Below are positions 1-12,621 of a stretch of 64,000 nucleotides of DNA, one piece after another; position 1 is the stretch's first letter; every line of letters begins with the position of its first letter. Below the pieces are notes generated by a model. That model saw only the letters and a list, made by a program, of their open reading frames with translations. It did no database searches and had not been told where the DNA came from. This stretch comes from Liolophura sinensis. Taxonomy: Eukaryota; Mollusca; Polyplacophora; Chitonida; Chitonidae. The translations under genes and the position numbers were made by a program. The DNA lies in assembly GCF_032854445.1 (NCBI RefSeq), contig NW_027017970.1, forward strand, positions 62,001-126,000. Direction: 5' to 3'.

Positions 1-549
1 TGATTACATGTTATGTGCCCTTCGGTAACCCAGAAAAAATCAAATCTTTGGGCTAACCCCATTTAACTCACCCAGCAATTGCCTTACTTCTAAGTCCAAG
101 ACAATCTCAATGTCTTTATCTACATGTAGAAAAACCACACCATTTGTACGTGAAAAACACAAGGTACTTGATACAGTCTGCTGTAAAATGTACAACTAAA
201 CACTGACCCACTTCAGTAAGGTGCCAAAAGATGCGGAATTGAGCCAGGCATCGGCAGCTGTTGAAAAATTGCAAATTTCCCTGGTTTCCATGGAATAAGA
301 GCCGTTGCTGGGCACGTGATTATGACATCAATGATCATTCAATTGTCACTACAGCCAAAAGTATTGGTCAGAGAGCAACGCGGTTTGCACCATTCGATTT
401 CTCCCCACAAAATCCGTCGGATTAGCCTCTAACTAGTAGAACTGGAACAGTTTTTCCACTTTTGCATTTTTACCTGGTCTTTTTGTTAATTGAAATCGGC
501 TACACTGTACTCTGTACAATCGCGACTGGTCATTACTATATTCAACTTT
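1..549 (+). repeat. Most divergent unit, at the left window edge
   Basis: About 14 bases are private to this unit: tgattacatg for the anchor, ggtaacccag, gaaaaaatc, ggctaacccc, tacatgtag, aaaatgtac, tggaataag, aaaatccgtc, ctctaactag and gtagaactgg. Eight of them fall in the first 70 bases. The next unit (550) also has several (caccttttttac, aaacttgc, aaataatcatt). Older, less homogenised units at an array edge would look like this, as would lower-quality sequence. Confidence 0.75.
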
Positions 550-2196
550 TGACTATAAGTTATGTGCCCTTCGGTAGCCCAGAAGACGACAAATCTTTGG
601 GCCAAGCCCATTTAACTCACCCAGCAATTGCCTTACTTCTAAGTGCAAGACAATCTAAATGTCTTTATCTACGTGTAGAAAAACCACACCTTTTTTACAT
701 AAAAATCACAAGGTACTTGATACAGTCTGCTGTAAAAAGTACAACTGAACACTGACCCACATTTATAAGGTGTCAAAAGATGCGGAATTGGGCCAGGCAT
801 CGGCAGTTGTTAAAAACTTGCAAATTTTCCTTGTTTCCATGGAGTAAGAGACGTTGCTATGCACGTGATTATGACATAAATAATCATTCAATTGTCTCTA
901 CAGCCAAAAGTATTGGTTGGAGAGCAACGCGGATTGCACCATTCGATTTCTCGTCACAAAATACGTCGGATTAGCCTCTTACTAGTAGCACTGGAACAGT
1001 TTTTCCACTTTTGCATTTTTACCTGGTCATTTTGTTAATTGAAATCGGCTACACTGTACTCTGTACAATCGCGACTGGTCATTACTATATTCAACTTTTG
1101 ACTATAAGTTATGTGCCCTTCGGTAGCCCAGAAGACGACAAATCTTTGGGCCAAGCCCATTTAACTCACCCAGCAATTGCCTTACTTCTAAGTCTAAGAC
1201 AATCTCAATGTCTTTATCTACGTGTAGAAAAACCACACCATTTGTACATGAAAAACACAAGGTACTTTATACAGTCTGCTGTAAAAAGTACAACTAAACA
1301 CTGACCCACATTTATAAGGTGCCAAAAGATGCGGAATTGGGCCAGGCATCGGCAGTTGTTAAAAAATTGCAAATTTTCCTGGTTTCCATGGAGTAAGAGC
1401 CGTTGCTACGCACGTGATTATGACATAAATGATCATTCAATTGTCGCTACAGCCAAAAGCATTGGTCGGAGAGCAACGCGGATTGCACCATTCGATTTCT
1501 CGTCACAAATTACGTCGGATTAGCCTCTTACGAGTAGCACTGGAACAGTTTTTCCACTTTTGCATTTTTACCTGGTCTTTTTGTTAATTGAAATCGGCTA
1601 CACTGTACTCTGTACAATCGCGACTGGTCATTACTATATTCAACTTTTGACTATAAGTTATGTGCCCTTCGGTAGCCCAGAAGACGACAAATCTTTGGGC
1701 CAAGCCCATTTAACTCACCCAGCAATTGCCTTACTTCTAAGTCTAAGACAATCTCAATGTCTTTACCTACGTGTAGAAAAACCAGACCATTTGTACGTGA
1801 AAAACACAAGGTACTTGATACAGTCTGCTGTAAAAAGTACAACTGAACACTGACCCACTTCAGTAAGGTGCAAAAAGATGCGGAATTGAGCCAGGCATCG
1901 GCAGCTGTTGAAAAATTGCAAATTTCCCTGGTTTCCATGGAGTAAGAGACGTTGCTGGGCACGTGATTATGACATCAATGATCATTCAATTGTCACTACA
2001 GCCAAAAGTATTGGTCGGAGAGCAACGCGGTTTGCACCATTCGATTTCTCGTCACAAAATACGTCGGATTAGCCTCTTACCAGCAGCACTGGAACAGTTT
2101 TTCCACTTTTGCATTTTTACCTGGTCTTTTTGTTAATTGAAATCGGCTACACTGTACTCTGTACAATCGCGACTGGTTATTACTATATTCAACTTT

Positions 2197-3294
2197 TGAC
2201 TATAAGTTTTGAGCCCTTCGGTAGGCCAGAAGACGATAAATCTTTGGGCCAAGCCCATTTAACTCACCCAGCAATTGCCTTACTTCTAAGTGCAAGACAA
2301 TCTCAATGTCTTTATCTACGTGTAGAAAAACCACACCATTTGTACGTGAAAAACACAAGGTACTTGATACAGTCTGCTGTAAAAAGTACAACTGAACACT
2401 GACCCACTTCAGTAAGGTGCAAAAAGATGCGGAATTGAGCCAGGCATCGGCAGCTGTTGAAAAATTGCAAATTTCCCTGGTTTCCATGGAGTAAGAGACG
2501 TTGCTGGGCACGTGATTATGACATCAATGATCATTCAATTGTCACTACAGCCAAAAGTATTGGTCAGAGAGCAACGCGGTTTGCACCATTCGATTTGTCG
2601 TCACAAAATACGTCGGATTAGTCTCTTACCAGTTGCACTGGAACAGTTTTTCCACTTTCACATTTTTGCCTGGTTTTTTTTTTTATTGAAGCCGGCTACA
2701 CTGTACTCTGTACAATCGCGACTGGTCATTACTATATTCAACTTTTGACTATAAGTTATGTGCCCTTCGGTAGCCCAGAAGACGTCAAATCTTTGGGCCA
2801 AGCCCATTTAACTCACCCAGCAATTGTCTTACTTCTAAGTCCAAGACAATCTCAATGTCTTTATCTACGTGTAGAAAAACCACACCATTTGTACGTGAAA
2901 AACACAAGGTACTTAATACAGTCTGCTGTAAAAAGTACAACTGAACACTGACCCACTTCAGTAAGGTGCAAAAAGATGCGGAATTGAGCCAGGCATCGGC
3001 AGCTGTTGAAAAATTGCAAATTTCCCTGGTTTCCATGGAGTAAGAGACGTTGCTGGGCACGTGATTATGACATCAATGATCATTCAATTGTCACAACAGC
3101 CAAAAGTATTGGTCGGAGAGCAACGCGGTTTGCACCATTCGATTTCTCGTCACAAAATACGTCGGATTAGCCTTTTACCAGCAGCACTGGAACAGTTTTT
3201 CCACTTTTGCATTTTTGCCTGGGTGTTTTGTTAATTGAAATCGGCTACACTGTACTCTGTACAATCGCGACTGGTCATTACTATATTCAACTTT
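2197..3294 (+). repeat. Domain A block, copy 1 (FEPFG-type unit plus T11 unit)
   Basis: The unit at 2197 has gttttgagccc and ggtaggccagaag instead of gttatgtgccc and ggtagcccagaag. Its tail carries a T11 tract at 2674-2684 followed by attgaagccgg. The next unit (2746) has gacgtc and, near 3092, cacaacagcc. The same pair recurs at 6582. Related pairs occur at 10425 and 12622, where the second unit has gacctc. Confidence 0.85.
2674..2684 (+). repeat. T11 mononucleotide tract
   Basis: Eleven consecutive T, replacing the usual tctttttgtta in the same part of the unit. Identical 11-T tracts occur at 7059-7069, 10902-10912 and 13099-13109 and nowhere else in the window, so this is an inherited marker rather than independent slippage. 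Confidence 0.95.
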
Positions 3295-3836
3295 TGACTA
3301 TAAGTTATGTGCCCTTCGGTAGCCCAGAAGACGACAAATCTTTGGGCCAAGCCCATTTAACTCACCCAGCAATTGCCTTACTTCTAAGTGCAAGACAATC
3401 TCAATGTCTTTATCTACGTGTAGAAAAACCACACCATTTGTACGTGAAAAACACAAGGTACTTGATACAGTCTGCTGTAAAAAGTACAACTGACCCACTT
3501 CAGTAAGGTGCCAAAAGATGCGGAATTGAGCCAGGCATCGGCAGCTGTTGAAAAATTGCAAATTTCCCTGGTTTCCATGGAGTAAGAGACGTTGCTACGC
3601 ACGTGATTATGACATAAATGATCATTCAATTGTCGCTACAGCCAAAAGTATTGGTCGGACAGCATCGCGGTTTGCACCATTCGATTTCTCGTCACAAAAT
3701 ACGTCGGATTAGCATCTTACTAGTAGCACTGGAACAGTTTTTCCACTTTTGCATTTTTGCCTGGTGTTTTTGTTAATTGAAGCCGGCTACACTGTACTCT
3801 GTACAATCGCGACTGGTCATTACTATATTTAACTTT
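3295..3836 (+). repeat. 542-bp satellite unit with a 7-bp deletion
   Basis: The normal text acaactgaacactgaccc is reduced to acaactgaccc at about 3486-3496. The lost seven bases lie between two copies of actga, which is what slipped-strand or short direct-repeat deletion produces. It is the only multi-base length change in the window outside the 22.2-23.5 kb indel cluster, and no other unit shares it. Confidence 0.92.
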
Positions 3837-6581
3837 TGACTATAAGTTATGTGCCCTTCGGTAGTCCAGAAGACGGCAAATCTTTGGGCGAAGCCCATTT
3901 AACTCTCCCAGCAATTGCCTTACTTCTAAGTGCAAGACAATCTCAATGTCTTTATCTACGTGTAGAAAAACCACACCATTTGTACATAAAAAACACAAGG
4001 TACTTCATACAGTCTGCTGTAAAAAGTACAACTGAACACTGACCCACATTTATAGGGTGCCAAAAGATGCGGAATTGGGCCAGGCATCGGCAGTTGTTAA
4101 AAAATTGCAAATTTTCCTGGTTTCCATGGAGTAAGAGCCGTTGCTACGCACGTGATTATGACATAAATGATCATTGAATTGTCGCTACAGCCAAAAGTAT
4201 TGGTTGGAGAGCAACGCGGATTGCACCATTCGATTTCTCGTCACAAATTACGTCGGATTAGCCTCTTACTAGTAGCACTGGAACAGTTTTTCCACTTTTG
4301 CATTTTTACCTGGTCTTTTTGTTAATTGAAATCGGCTACACTGTACTCTGTACAATCGCGACTGGTTATTACTATATTCAACTTTTGACTATAAGTTTTG
4401 AGCCCTTCGGTAGGCCAGAAGACGATAAATCTTTGGGCCAAGCCCATTTAACTCACCCAGCAATTGCCTTACTTCTAAGTGCAAGACAATCTCAATGTCT
4501 TTATCTACGTGTAGAAAAACCACACCATTTGTACGTGAAAAACACAAGGTACTTGATACAGTCTGCTGTAAAAAGTACAACTTAACACTGACCCACATTT
4601 ATAGGGTGCCAAAAGATGCGGAATTGGGCCAGGCATCGACAGTTGTTAAAAAATTGCAAATTTTCCTGGTTTCCATGGAGTAAGAGCCGTTGCTACGCAC
4701 GTGATTATGACATAAATGATCATTCAATTGTCGCTACAGCCAAAAGTATTGGTTGGAGAGCAACGCGGATTGCACCATTCGATTTCTCGTCACAAATTAC
4801 GTCGGATTAGCCTCTTACGAGTAGCACTGGAACAGTTTTTCCACTTTTGCATTTTTACCTGGTCTTTTTGTTAATTGAAATCGGCTACACTGTACTCTGT
4901 ACAATCGCGACTGGTCATTACTATATTCAACTTTTGACTATAAGTTATGTGCCCTTCGGTAGCCCAGAAGACGACAAATCTTTGGGCCAAGCCCATTTAA
5001 CTCACCCAGCAATTGCCTTACTTCTAAGTCTAAGACAATCTCAATGTCTTTACCTACGTGTAGAAAAACCACACCATTTGTACGTGAAAAACACAAGGTA
5101 CTTGATACAGTCTGCTGTAAAAAGTACAACTGAACACTGACCCACTTCAGTAAGGTGCAAAAAGATGCGGAATTGAGCCAGGCATCGGCAGCTGTTGAAA
5201 AATTGCAAATTTCCCTCGTTTCCATGGAGTAAGAGACGTTGCTGGGCACGTGATTATGACATCAATGATCATTCAATTGTCACTACAGCCAAAAGTATTG
5301 GTCGGAGAGCAACGCGGTTTGCACCATTCGATTTCTCGTCACAAAATACGTCGGATTAGCCTCTTACCAGCAGCACTGGAACAGTTTTTCCACTTTTGCA
5401 TTTTTACCTGGTCTTTTTGTTAATTGAAATCGGCTACACTGTACTCTGTACAATCGCGACTGGTCATTACTATATTCAACTTTTGACTATAAGTTATGTG
5501 CCCTTCGGTAGCCCCGAAGACGTCAAATCTTTGGGCTAAGCCCATTTAACTCACCCAGCAATTGTCTTACTTCTAAGTCCAAGACAATCTCAATGTCTTT
5601 ATCTACGTGTAGAAAAACCACACCATTTGTACGTAAAAAACACAAGGTACTTGATACAGTCTGCTGTAAAAAGTACAACTGAACACTGACCCACATTTAT
5701 AAGGTGCCAAAAGATGCGGAATTGGGCCAGGCATCGGCAACTGTTAAAAAATTGCAAATATCCCTGGTTTCCATGGAGTAAGAGCCGTTACTGGGCACGT
5801 GATTATGACATAAATGATCATTCAATTGTCTCTACAGCCAAAAGTATTGGTCAGAGAGCAACGCGTTTTGCACCATTCGATTTCTCGCCACAAAATACGT
5901 CGGATTAGCCTCTTACTAGTAGCACTGGAACAGTTTTTCCACTTTTGCATTTTTACCTGGTCTTTTTGTTAATTGAAATCGGCTACACTGTACTCTGTAC
6001 AATCGCGACTGGTTATTACTATATTCAACTTTTGACTATAAGTTATGTGCCCTTCGGTAGCCCAGAAGACGATAAATCTTTGGGCCAAGCCCATTTAACT
6101 CACCCAGCAATTGCCTTACTTCTAAGTGCAAGACAATCTCAATGTCTTTATCTACGTGTAGAAAAACCACACCATTTGTACGTGAAAAACACAAGGTACT
6201 TGATACAGTCTGCTGTAAAAAGTACAACTGAACACTGACCCACTTCAGTAAGGTGCAAAAAGATGCGGAATTGAGCCAGGCATCGGCAGCTGTTGAAAAA
6301 TTGCAAATTTCCCTGGTTTCCATGGAGTAAGAGCCGTTACTGGGCACGTGATTATGACATAAATGATCATTGAATTGTCTCTACAGCCAAAAGTATTGGT
6401 CAGAGAGCAACGCGTTTTGCACCATTCGATTTCTCGCCACAAAATACGTCGGATTAGCCTCTTACTAGTAGCACTGGAACAGTTTTTCCACTTTTGCATT
6501 TTTACCTGGTCTTTTTGTTAATTGAAATCGGCTACACTGTACTCTGTACAATCGCGACTGGTTATTACTATATTCAACTTT

Positions 6582-8228
6582 TGACTATAAGTTTTGAGCC
6601 CTTCGGTAGGCCAGAAGACGATAAATCTTTGGGCCAAGCCCATTTAACTCACCCAGCAATTGCCTTACTTCTAAGTGCAAGACAATCTCAATGTCTTTAT
6701 CTACGTGTAGAAAAACCACACCATTTGTACGTGAAAAACACAAGGTACTTGATACAGTCTGCTGTAAAAAGTACAACTGAACACTGACCCACTTCAGTAA
6801 GGTGCAAAAAGATGCGGAATTGAGCCAGGCATCGGCAGCTGTTGAAAAATTGCAAATTTCCCTGGTTTCCATGGAGTAAGAGACGTTGCTGGGCACGTGA
6901 TTATGACATCAATGATCATTCAATTGTCACTACAGCCAAAAGTATTGGTCAGAGAGCAACGCGGTTTGCACCATTCGATTTGTCGTCACAAAATACGTCG
7001 GATTAGTCTCTTACCAGTTGCACTGGAACAGTTTTTCCACTTTCACATTTTTGCCTGGTTTTTTTTTTTATTGAAGCCGGCTACACTGTACTCTGTACAA
7101 TCGCGACTGGTCATTACTATATTCAACTTTTGACTATAAGTTATGTGCCCTTCGGTAGCCCAGAAGACCTCAAATCTTTGGGCCAAGCCCATTTAACTCA
7201 CCCAGCAATTGTCTTACTTCTAAGTCCAAGACAATCTCAATGTCTTTATCTACGTGTAGAAAAACCACACCATTTGTACGTGAAAAACACAAGGTACTTA
7301 ATACAGTCTGCTGTAAAAAGTACAACTGAACACTGACCCACTTCAGTAAGGTGCAAAAAGATGCGGAATTGAGCCAGGCATCGGCAGCTGTTGAAAAATT
7401 GCAAATTTCCCTGGTTTCCATGGAGTAAGAGACGTTGCTGGGCACGTGATTATGACATCAATGATCATTCAATTGTCACAACAGCCAAAAGTATTGGTCG
7501 GAGAGCAACGCGGTTTGCACCATTCGATTTCTCGTCACAAAATACGTCGGATTAGCCTTTTACCAGCAGCACTGGAACAGTTTTTCCACTTTTGCATTTT
7601 TGCCTGGGTGTTTTGTTAATTGAAATCGGCTACACTGTACTCTGTACAATCGCGACTGGTCATTACTATATTCAACTTTTGACTATAAGTTATGTGCCCT
7701 TCGGTAGCCCCGAAGACGTCAAATCTTTGGGCTAAGCCCATTTAACTCACCCAGCAATTGTCTTACTTCTAAGTCCAAGGCAATCTCAATGTCTTTATCT
7801 ACGTGTAGAAAAACCAGACCATTTGTACATAAAAAAAACAAGGTACTTGATACAGTCTGCTGTAAAAAGTTCAACTGAACACAGACCCACATGAATAAGG
7901 TGCCAAAAAATGCGGAATTGGGCCAGGCATCGGCAGCTGTTAAAAAATTGCAAATATCCCTGGTTTCCATGGAGTAAGAGCCGTTGCTGGGCACGTGATT
8001 ATGACATCAATGATCATTCAATTGTCGCTACAGCCAAAAGTATTGGTCGGAGAGCAACGCGGATTGCACCATTCGATTTCTCGTCACAAAATACGTCGGA
8101 TTAGCCTCTTACCAGCAGCACTGGAACAGTTTTTCCACTTTTGCATGTTTGCCTGGGTGTTTTGTTAATTGAAATCGGCTACACTGTACTCTGTACAATC
8201 GCGACTGGTCATTACTATATTCAACTTT
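6582..8228 (+). repeat. Domain A block, copy 2
   Basis: Units at 6582 (gttttgagccc, T11 at 7059-7069), 7131 (gacctc, and cacaacagcc as in copy 1) and 7680 (agccccgaagacgtc, then gaacacagaccc, acatgaataagg and ccaaaaaatg). The third unit looks like an ancestor or relative of the R units of domain B, which have gaccacagaccc and the same acatgaata word. Confidence 0.83.
7059..7069 (+). repeat. T11 mononucleotide tract
   Basis: Second of four identical-length T tracts; it marks block copy 2 in domain A and is followed by attgaagccgg. Confidence 0.95.
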
Positions 8229-10424
8229 TGACTATAAGTTATGTGCCTTTCGGTAGCCCAGAAGACGACAAATCTTTGGGCCAAGCCCATTTAACTCACC
8301 CAGCAATTGCCTTACTTCTAAGTCTAAGACAATCTCAATGTCTTTACCTACGTGTAGAAAAACCACACCATTTGTACGTGAAAAACACAAGGTACTTGAT
8401 ACAGTCTGCTGTAAAAAGTACAACTGAACACTGACCCACTTCAGTAAGGTGCAAAAAGATGCGGAATTGAGCCAGGCATCGGCAGCTGTTGAAAAATTGC
8501 AAATTTCCCTGGTTTCCATGGAGTAAGAGACGTTGCTGGGCACGTGATTATGACATCAATGATCATTCAATTGTCGCTACAGCCAAAAGTATTGGTCGGA
8601 GAGCAACGCGGTTTGCACCATTCGATTTCTCGTCACAAAATACGTCGGATTAGCCTCTTACCAGCAGCACTGGAACAGTTTTTCCACTTTTGCATTTTTA
8701 CCTGGTCTTTTTGTTAATTGAAATCGGCTACACTGTACTCTGTACAATCGCGACTGGTCATTACTATATTCAACTTTTGACTATAAGTTATGTGCCCTTC
8801 GGTAGCCCCGAAGACGTCAAATCTTTGGGCTAAGCCCATTTAACTCACCCAGCAATTGTCTTACTTCTAAGTCCAAGACAATCTCAATGTCTTTATCTAC
8901 GTGTAGAAAAACCACACCATTTGTACGTAAAAAACACAAGGTACTTGATACAGTCTGCTGTAAAAAGTACAACTGAACACTGACCCACATTTATAAGGTG
9001 CCAAAAGATGCGGAATTGGGCCAGGCATCGGCAACTGTTAAAAAATTGCAAATATCCCTGGTTTCCATGGAGTAAGAGCCGTTACTGGGCACGTGATTAT
9101 GACATAAATGATCATTCAATTGTCTCTACAGCCAAAAGTATTGGTCAGAGAGCAACGCGTTTTGCACCATTCGATTTCTCGCCACAAATTACGTCGGATT
9201 AGCCTCTTACTAGTAGCACTGGAACAGTTTTTCCACTTTTGCATTTTTACCTGGTCTTTTTGTTAATTGAAATCGGCTACACTGTACTCTGTACATTCGC
9301 GACTGGTTATTACTATATTCAACTTTTGACTATAAGTTATGTGCCCTTCGGTAGCCCAGAAGACGATAAATCTTTGGGCCAAGCCCATTTAACTCACCCA
9401 GCAATTGCCTTACTTCTAAGTCTAAGACAATCTCAATGTCTTTACCTACGTGTAGAAAAACCACACCATTTGTACGTGAAAAACACAAGGTACTTGATAC
9501 AGTCTGCTGTAAAAAGTACAACTGAACACTGACCCACTTCAGTAAGGTGCAAAAAGATGCGGAATTGAGCCAGGCATCGGCAGCTGTTGAAAAATTGCAA
9601 ATTTCCCTGGTTTCCATGGAGTAAGAGACGTTGCTGGGCACGTGATTATGACATCAATGATCATTCAATTGTCACTACAGCCAAAAGTATTGGTCGGAGA
9701 GCAACGCGGTTTGCACCATTCGATTTCTCGTCACAAAATACGTCGGATTAGCCTCTTACCAGCAGCACTGGAACAGTTTTTCCACTTTTGCATTTTTACC
9801 TGGTCTTTTTGTTAATTGAAATCGGCTACACTGTACTCTGTACAATCGCGACTGGTCATTACTATATTCAACTTTTGACTATAAGTTATGTGCCCTTCGG
9901 TAGCCCCGAAGACGTCAAATCTTTGGGCTAAGCCCATTTAACTCACCCAGCAATTGTCTTACTTCTAAGTCCAAGACAATCTCAATGTCTTTATCTACGT
10001 GTAGAAAAACCACACCATTTGTACGTAAAAAACACAAGGTACTTGATACAGTCTGCTGTAAAAAGTACAACTGAACACTGACCCACATTTATAAGGTGCC
10101 AAAAGATGCGGAATTGGGCCAGGCATCGGCAACTGTTAAAAAATTGCAAATATCCCTGGTTTCCATGGAGTAAGAGCCGTTACTGGGCACGTGATTATGA
10201 CATAAATGATCATTCAATTGTCTCTACAGCCAAAAGTATTGGTCAGAGAGCAACGCGTTTTGCACCATTCGATTTCTCGCCACAAATTACGTCGGATTAG
10301 CCTCTTACTAGTAGCACTGGAACAGTTTTTCCACTTTTGCATTTTTACCTGGTCTTTTTGTTAATTGAAATCGGCTACACTGTACTCTGTACAATCGCGA
10401 CTGGTCATTACTATATTCAACTTT
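8229..10424 (+). repeat. Local two-unit (dimeric) repetition in domain A
   Basis: Units alternate between a tctaag/tacctacg type (8229, 9327) and an agccccgaagacgtc/acgtaaaaaac type (8778, 9876), so similarity is highest at 1098 bp. The same pair is also found at 4935-6032. The tail gttactgggcacg, gtctct, acgcgttttg follows the second member each time (about 5788, 9080, 10180). Confidence 0.83.
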
Positions 10425-12072
10425 TGACTATAAGTTTTGAGCCCTTTGGTAGGCCAGAAGACGATAAATCTTTGGGCCAAGCCCATTTAACTCACCCAGC
10501 AATTGCCTTACTTCTAAGTGCAAGACAATCTCAATGTCTTTATCTACGTGTAGAAAAACCACACCATTTGTACGTGAAAAACACAAGGTACTTGATACAG
10601 TCTGCTGTAAAAAGTACAACTGAACACTGACCCACTTCAGTAAGGTGCAAAAAGATGCGGAATTGAGCCAGGCATCGGCAGCTGTTGAAAAATTGCAAAT
10701 TTCCCTGGTTTCCATGGAGTAAGAGACGTTGCTGGGCACGTGATTATGACATCAATGATCATTCAATTGTCACTACAGCCAAAAGTATTGGTCAGAGAGC
10801 AACGCGGTTTGCACCATTCGATTTGTCGTCACAAAATACGTCGGATTAGTCTCTTACCAGTTGCAGTGGAACAGTTTTTCCACTTTCACATTTTTGCCTG
10901 GTTTTTTTTTTTATTGAAGCCGGCTACACTGTACTCTGTACAATCGCGACTGGTCATTACTATATTCAACTTTTGACTATAAGTTATGTGCCCTTCGGTA
11001 GCCCAGAAGACCTCAAATCTTTGGGCCAAGCCCATTTAACTCACCCAGCAATTGTCTTACTTCTAAGTCCAAGACAATCTCAATGTCTTTATCTACGTGT
11101 AGAAAAACCACACCATTTGTACGTGAAAAACACAAGGTACTTAATACAGTCTGCTGTAAAAAGTACAACTGAACACTGACCCACTTCAGTAAGGTGCAAA
11201 AAGATGCGGAATTGAGCCAGGCATCGGCAGCTGTTGAAAAATTGCAAATTTCCCTGGTTTCCATGGAGTAAGAGACGTTGCTGGGCACGTGATTATGACA
11301 TCAATGATCATTCAATTGTCACTACAGCCAAAAGTATTGGTCGGAGAGCAACGCGGTTTGCACCATTCGATTTCTCGTCACAAAATACGTCGGATTAGCC
11401 TTTTACCAGCAGCACTGGAACAGTTTTTCCACTTTTGCATTTTTGCCTGGGTGTTTTGTTAATTGAAATCGGCTACACTGTACTCTGTACAATCGCGACT
11501 GGTCATTACTATATTCAACTTTTGACTATAAGTTATGTGCCCTTCGGTAGCCCAGAAGACGACAAATCTTTGGGCTAAGCCCATTTAACTCACCCAGCAA
11601 TTGTCTTACTTCTAAGTCCAAGGCAATCTCAATGTCTTTATCTACGTGTAGAAAAACCAGACCATTTGTACATAAAAAAAACAAAGGTACTTGATACAGT
11701 CTGCTGTAAAAAGTTCAACTGAACACAGACCCACATGAATAAGGTGCCAAAAAATGCGGAATTGGGCCAGGCATCGGCAGCTGTTAAAAAATTGCAAATA
11801 TCCCTGGTTTCCATGGAGTAAGAGCCGTTGCTGGGCACGTGATTATGACATCAATGATCATTCAATTGTCGCTACAGCCAAAAGTATTGGTCGGAGAGCA
11901 ACACGGATTGCACCATTCGATTTCTCGTCACAAAATACGTCGGATTAGCCTCTTACCAGCAGCACTGGAACAGTTTTTCCACTTTTGCATTTTTGCCTGG
12001 GTGTTTTGTTAATTGAAATCGGCTACACTGTACTCTGTACAATCGCGACTGGTCATTACTATATTCAACTTT
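10425..12072 (+). repeat. Domain A block, copy 3 (source or copy of a four-unit duplication)
   Basis: Units at 10425 (gttttgagccctttgg; T11 at 10902-10912), 10974 and 11523. The last contains an extra A in acaaaggtac near 11682, making it 550 bp. All of these private changes, plus cagttgcagtgg near 10857, reappear 2197 bp downstream. The matching interval runs from about 10020 to about 11840, against 12217-14040. Confidence 0.87.
10902..10912 (+). repeat. T11 mononucleotide tract
   Basis: Third of four identical-length T tracts; it marks block copy 3 in domain A. Confidence 0.95.
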
Positions 12073-12621
12073 TGACTATAAGTTATGTGCCCTTCGGTAG
12101 CCCAGAAGACGACAAATCTTTGGGCCAAGCCCATTTAACTCACCCAGCAATTGCCTTACTTCTAAGTGCAAGACAATCTCAATGTCTTTATCTACGTGTA
12201 GAAAAACCACACCATTTGTACGTAAAAAACACAAGGTACTTGATACAGTCTGCTGTAAAAAGTACAACTGAACACTGACCCACATTTATAAGGTGCCAAA
12301 AGATGCGGAATTGGGCCAGGCATCGGCAACTGTTAAAAAATTGCAAATATCCCTGGTTTCCATGGAGTAAGAGCCGTTACTGGGCACGTGATTATGACAT
12401 AAATGATCATTCAATTGTCTCTACAGCCAAAAGTATTGGTCAGAGAGCAACGCGTTTTGCACCATTCGATTTCTCGCCACAAATTACGTCGGATTAGCCT
12501 CTTACTAGTAGCACTGGAACAGTTTTTCCACTTTTGCATTTTTACCTGGTCTTTTTGTTAATTGAAATCGGCTACACTGTACTCTGTACAATCGCGACTG
12601 GTCATTACTATATTCAACTTT

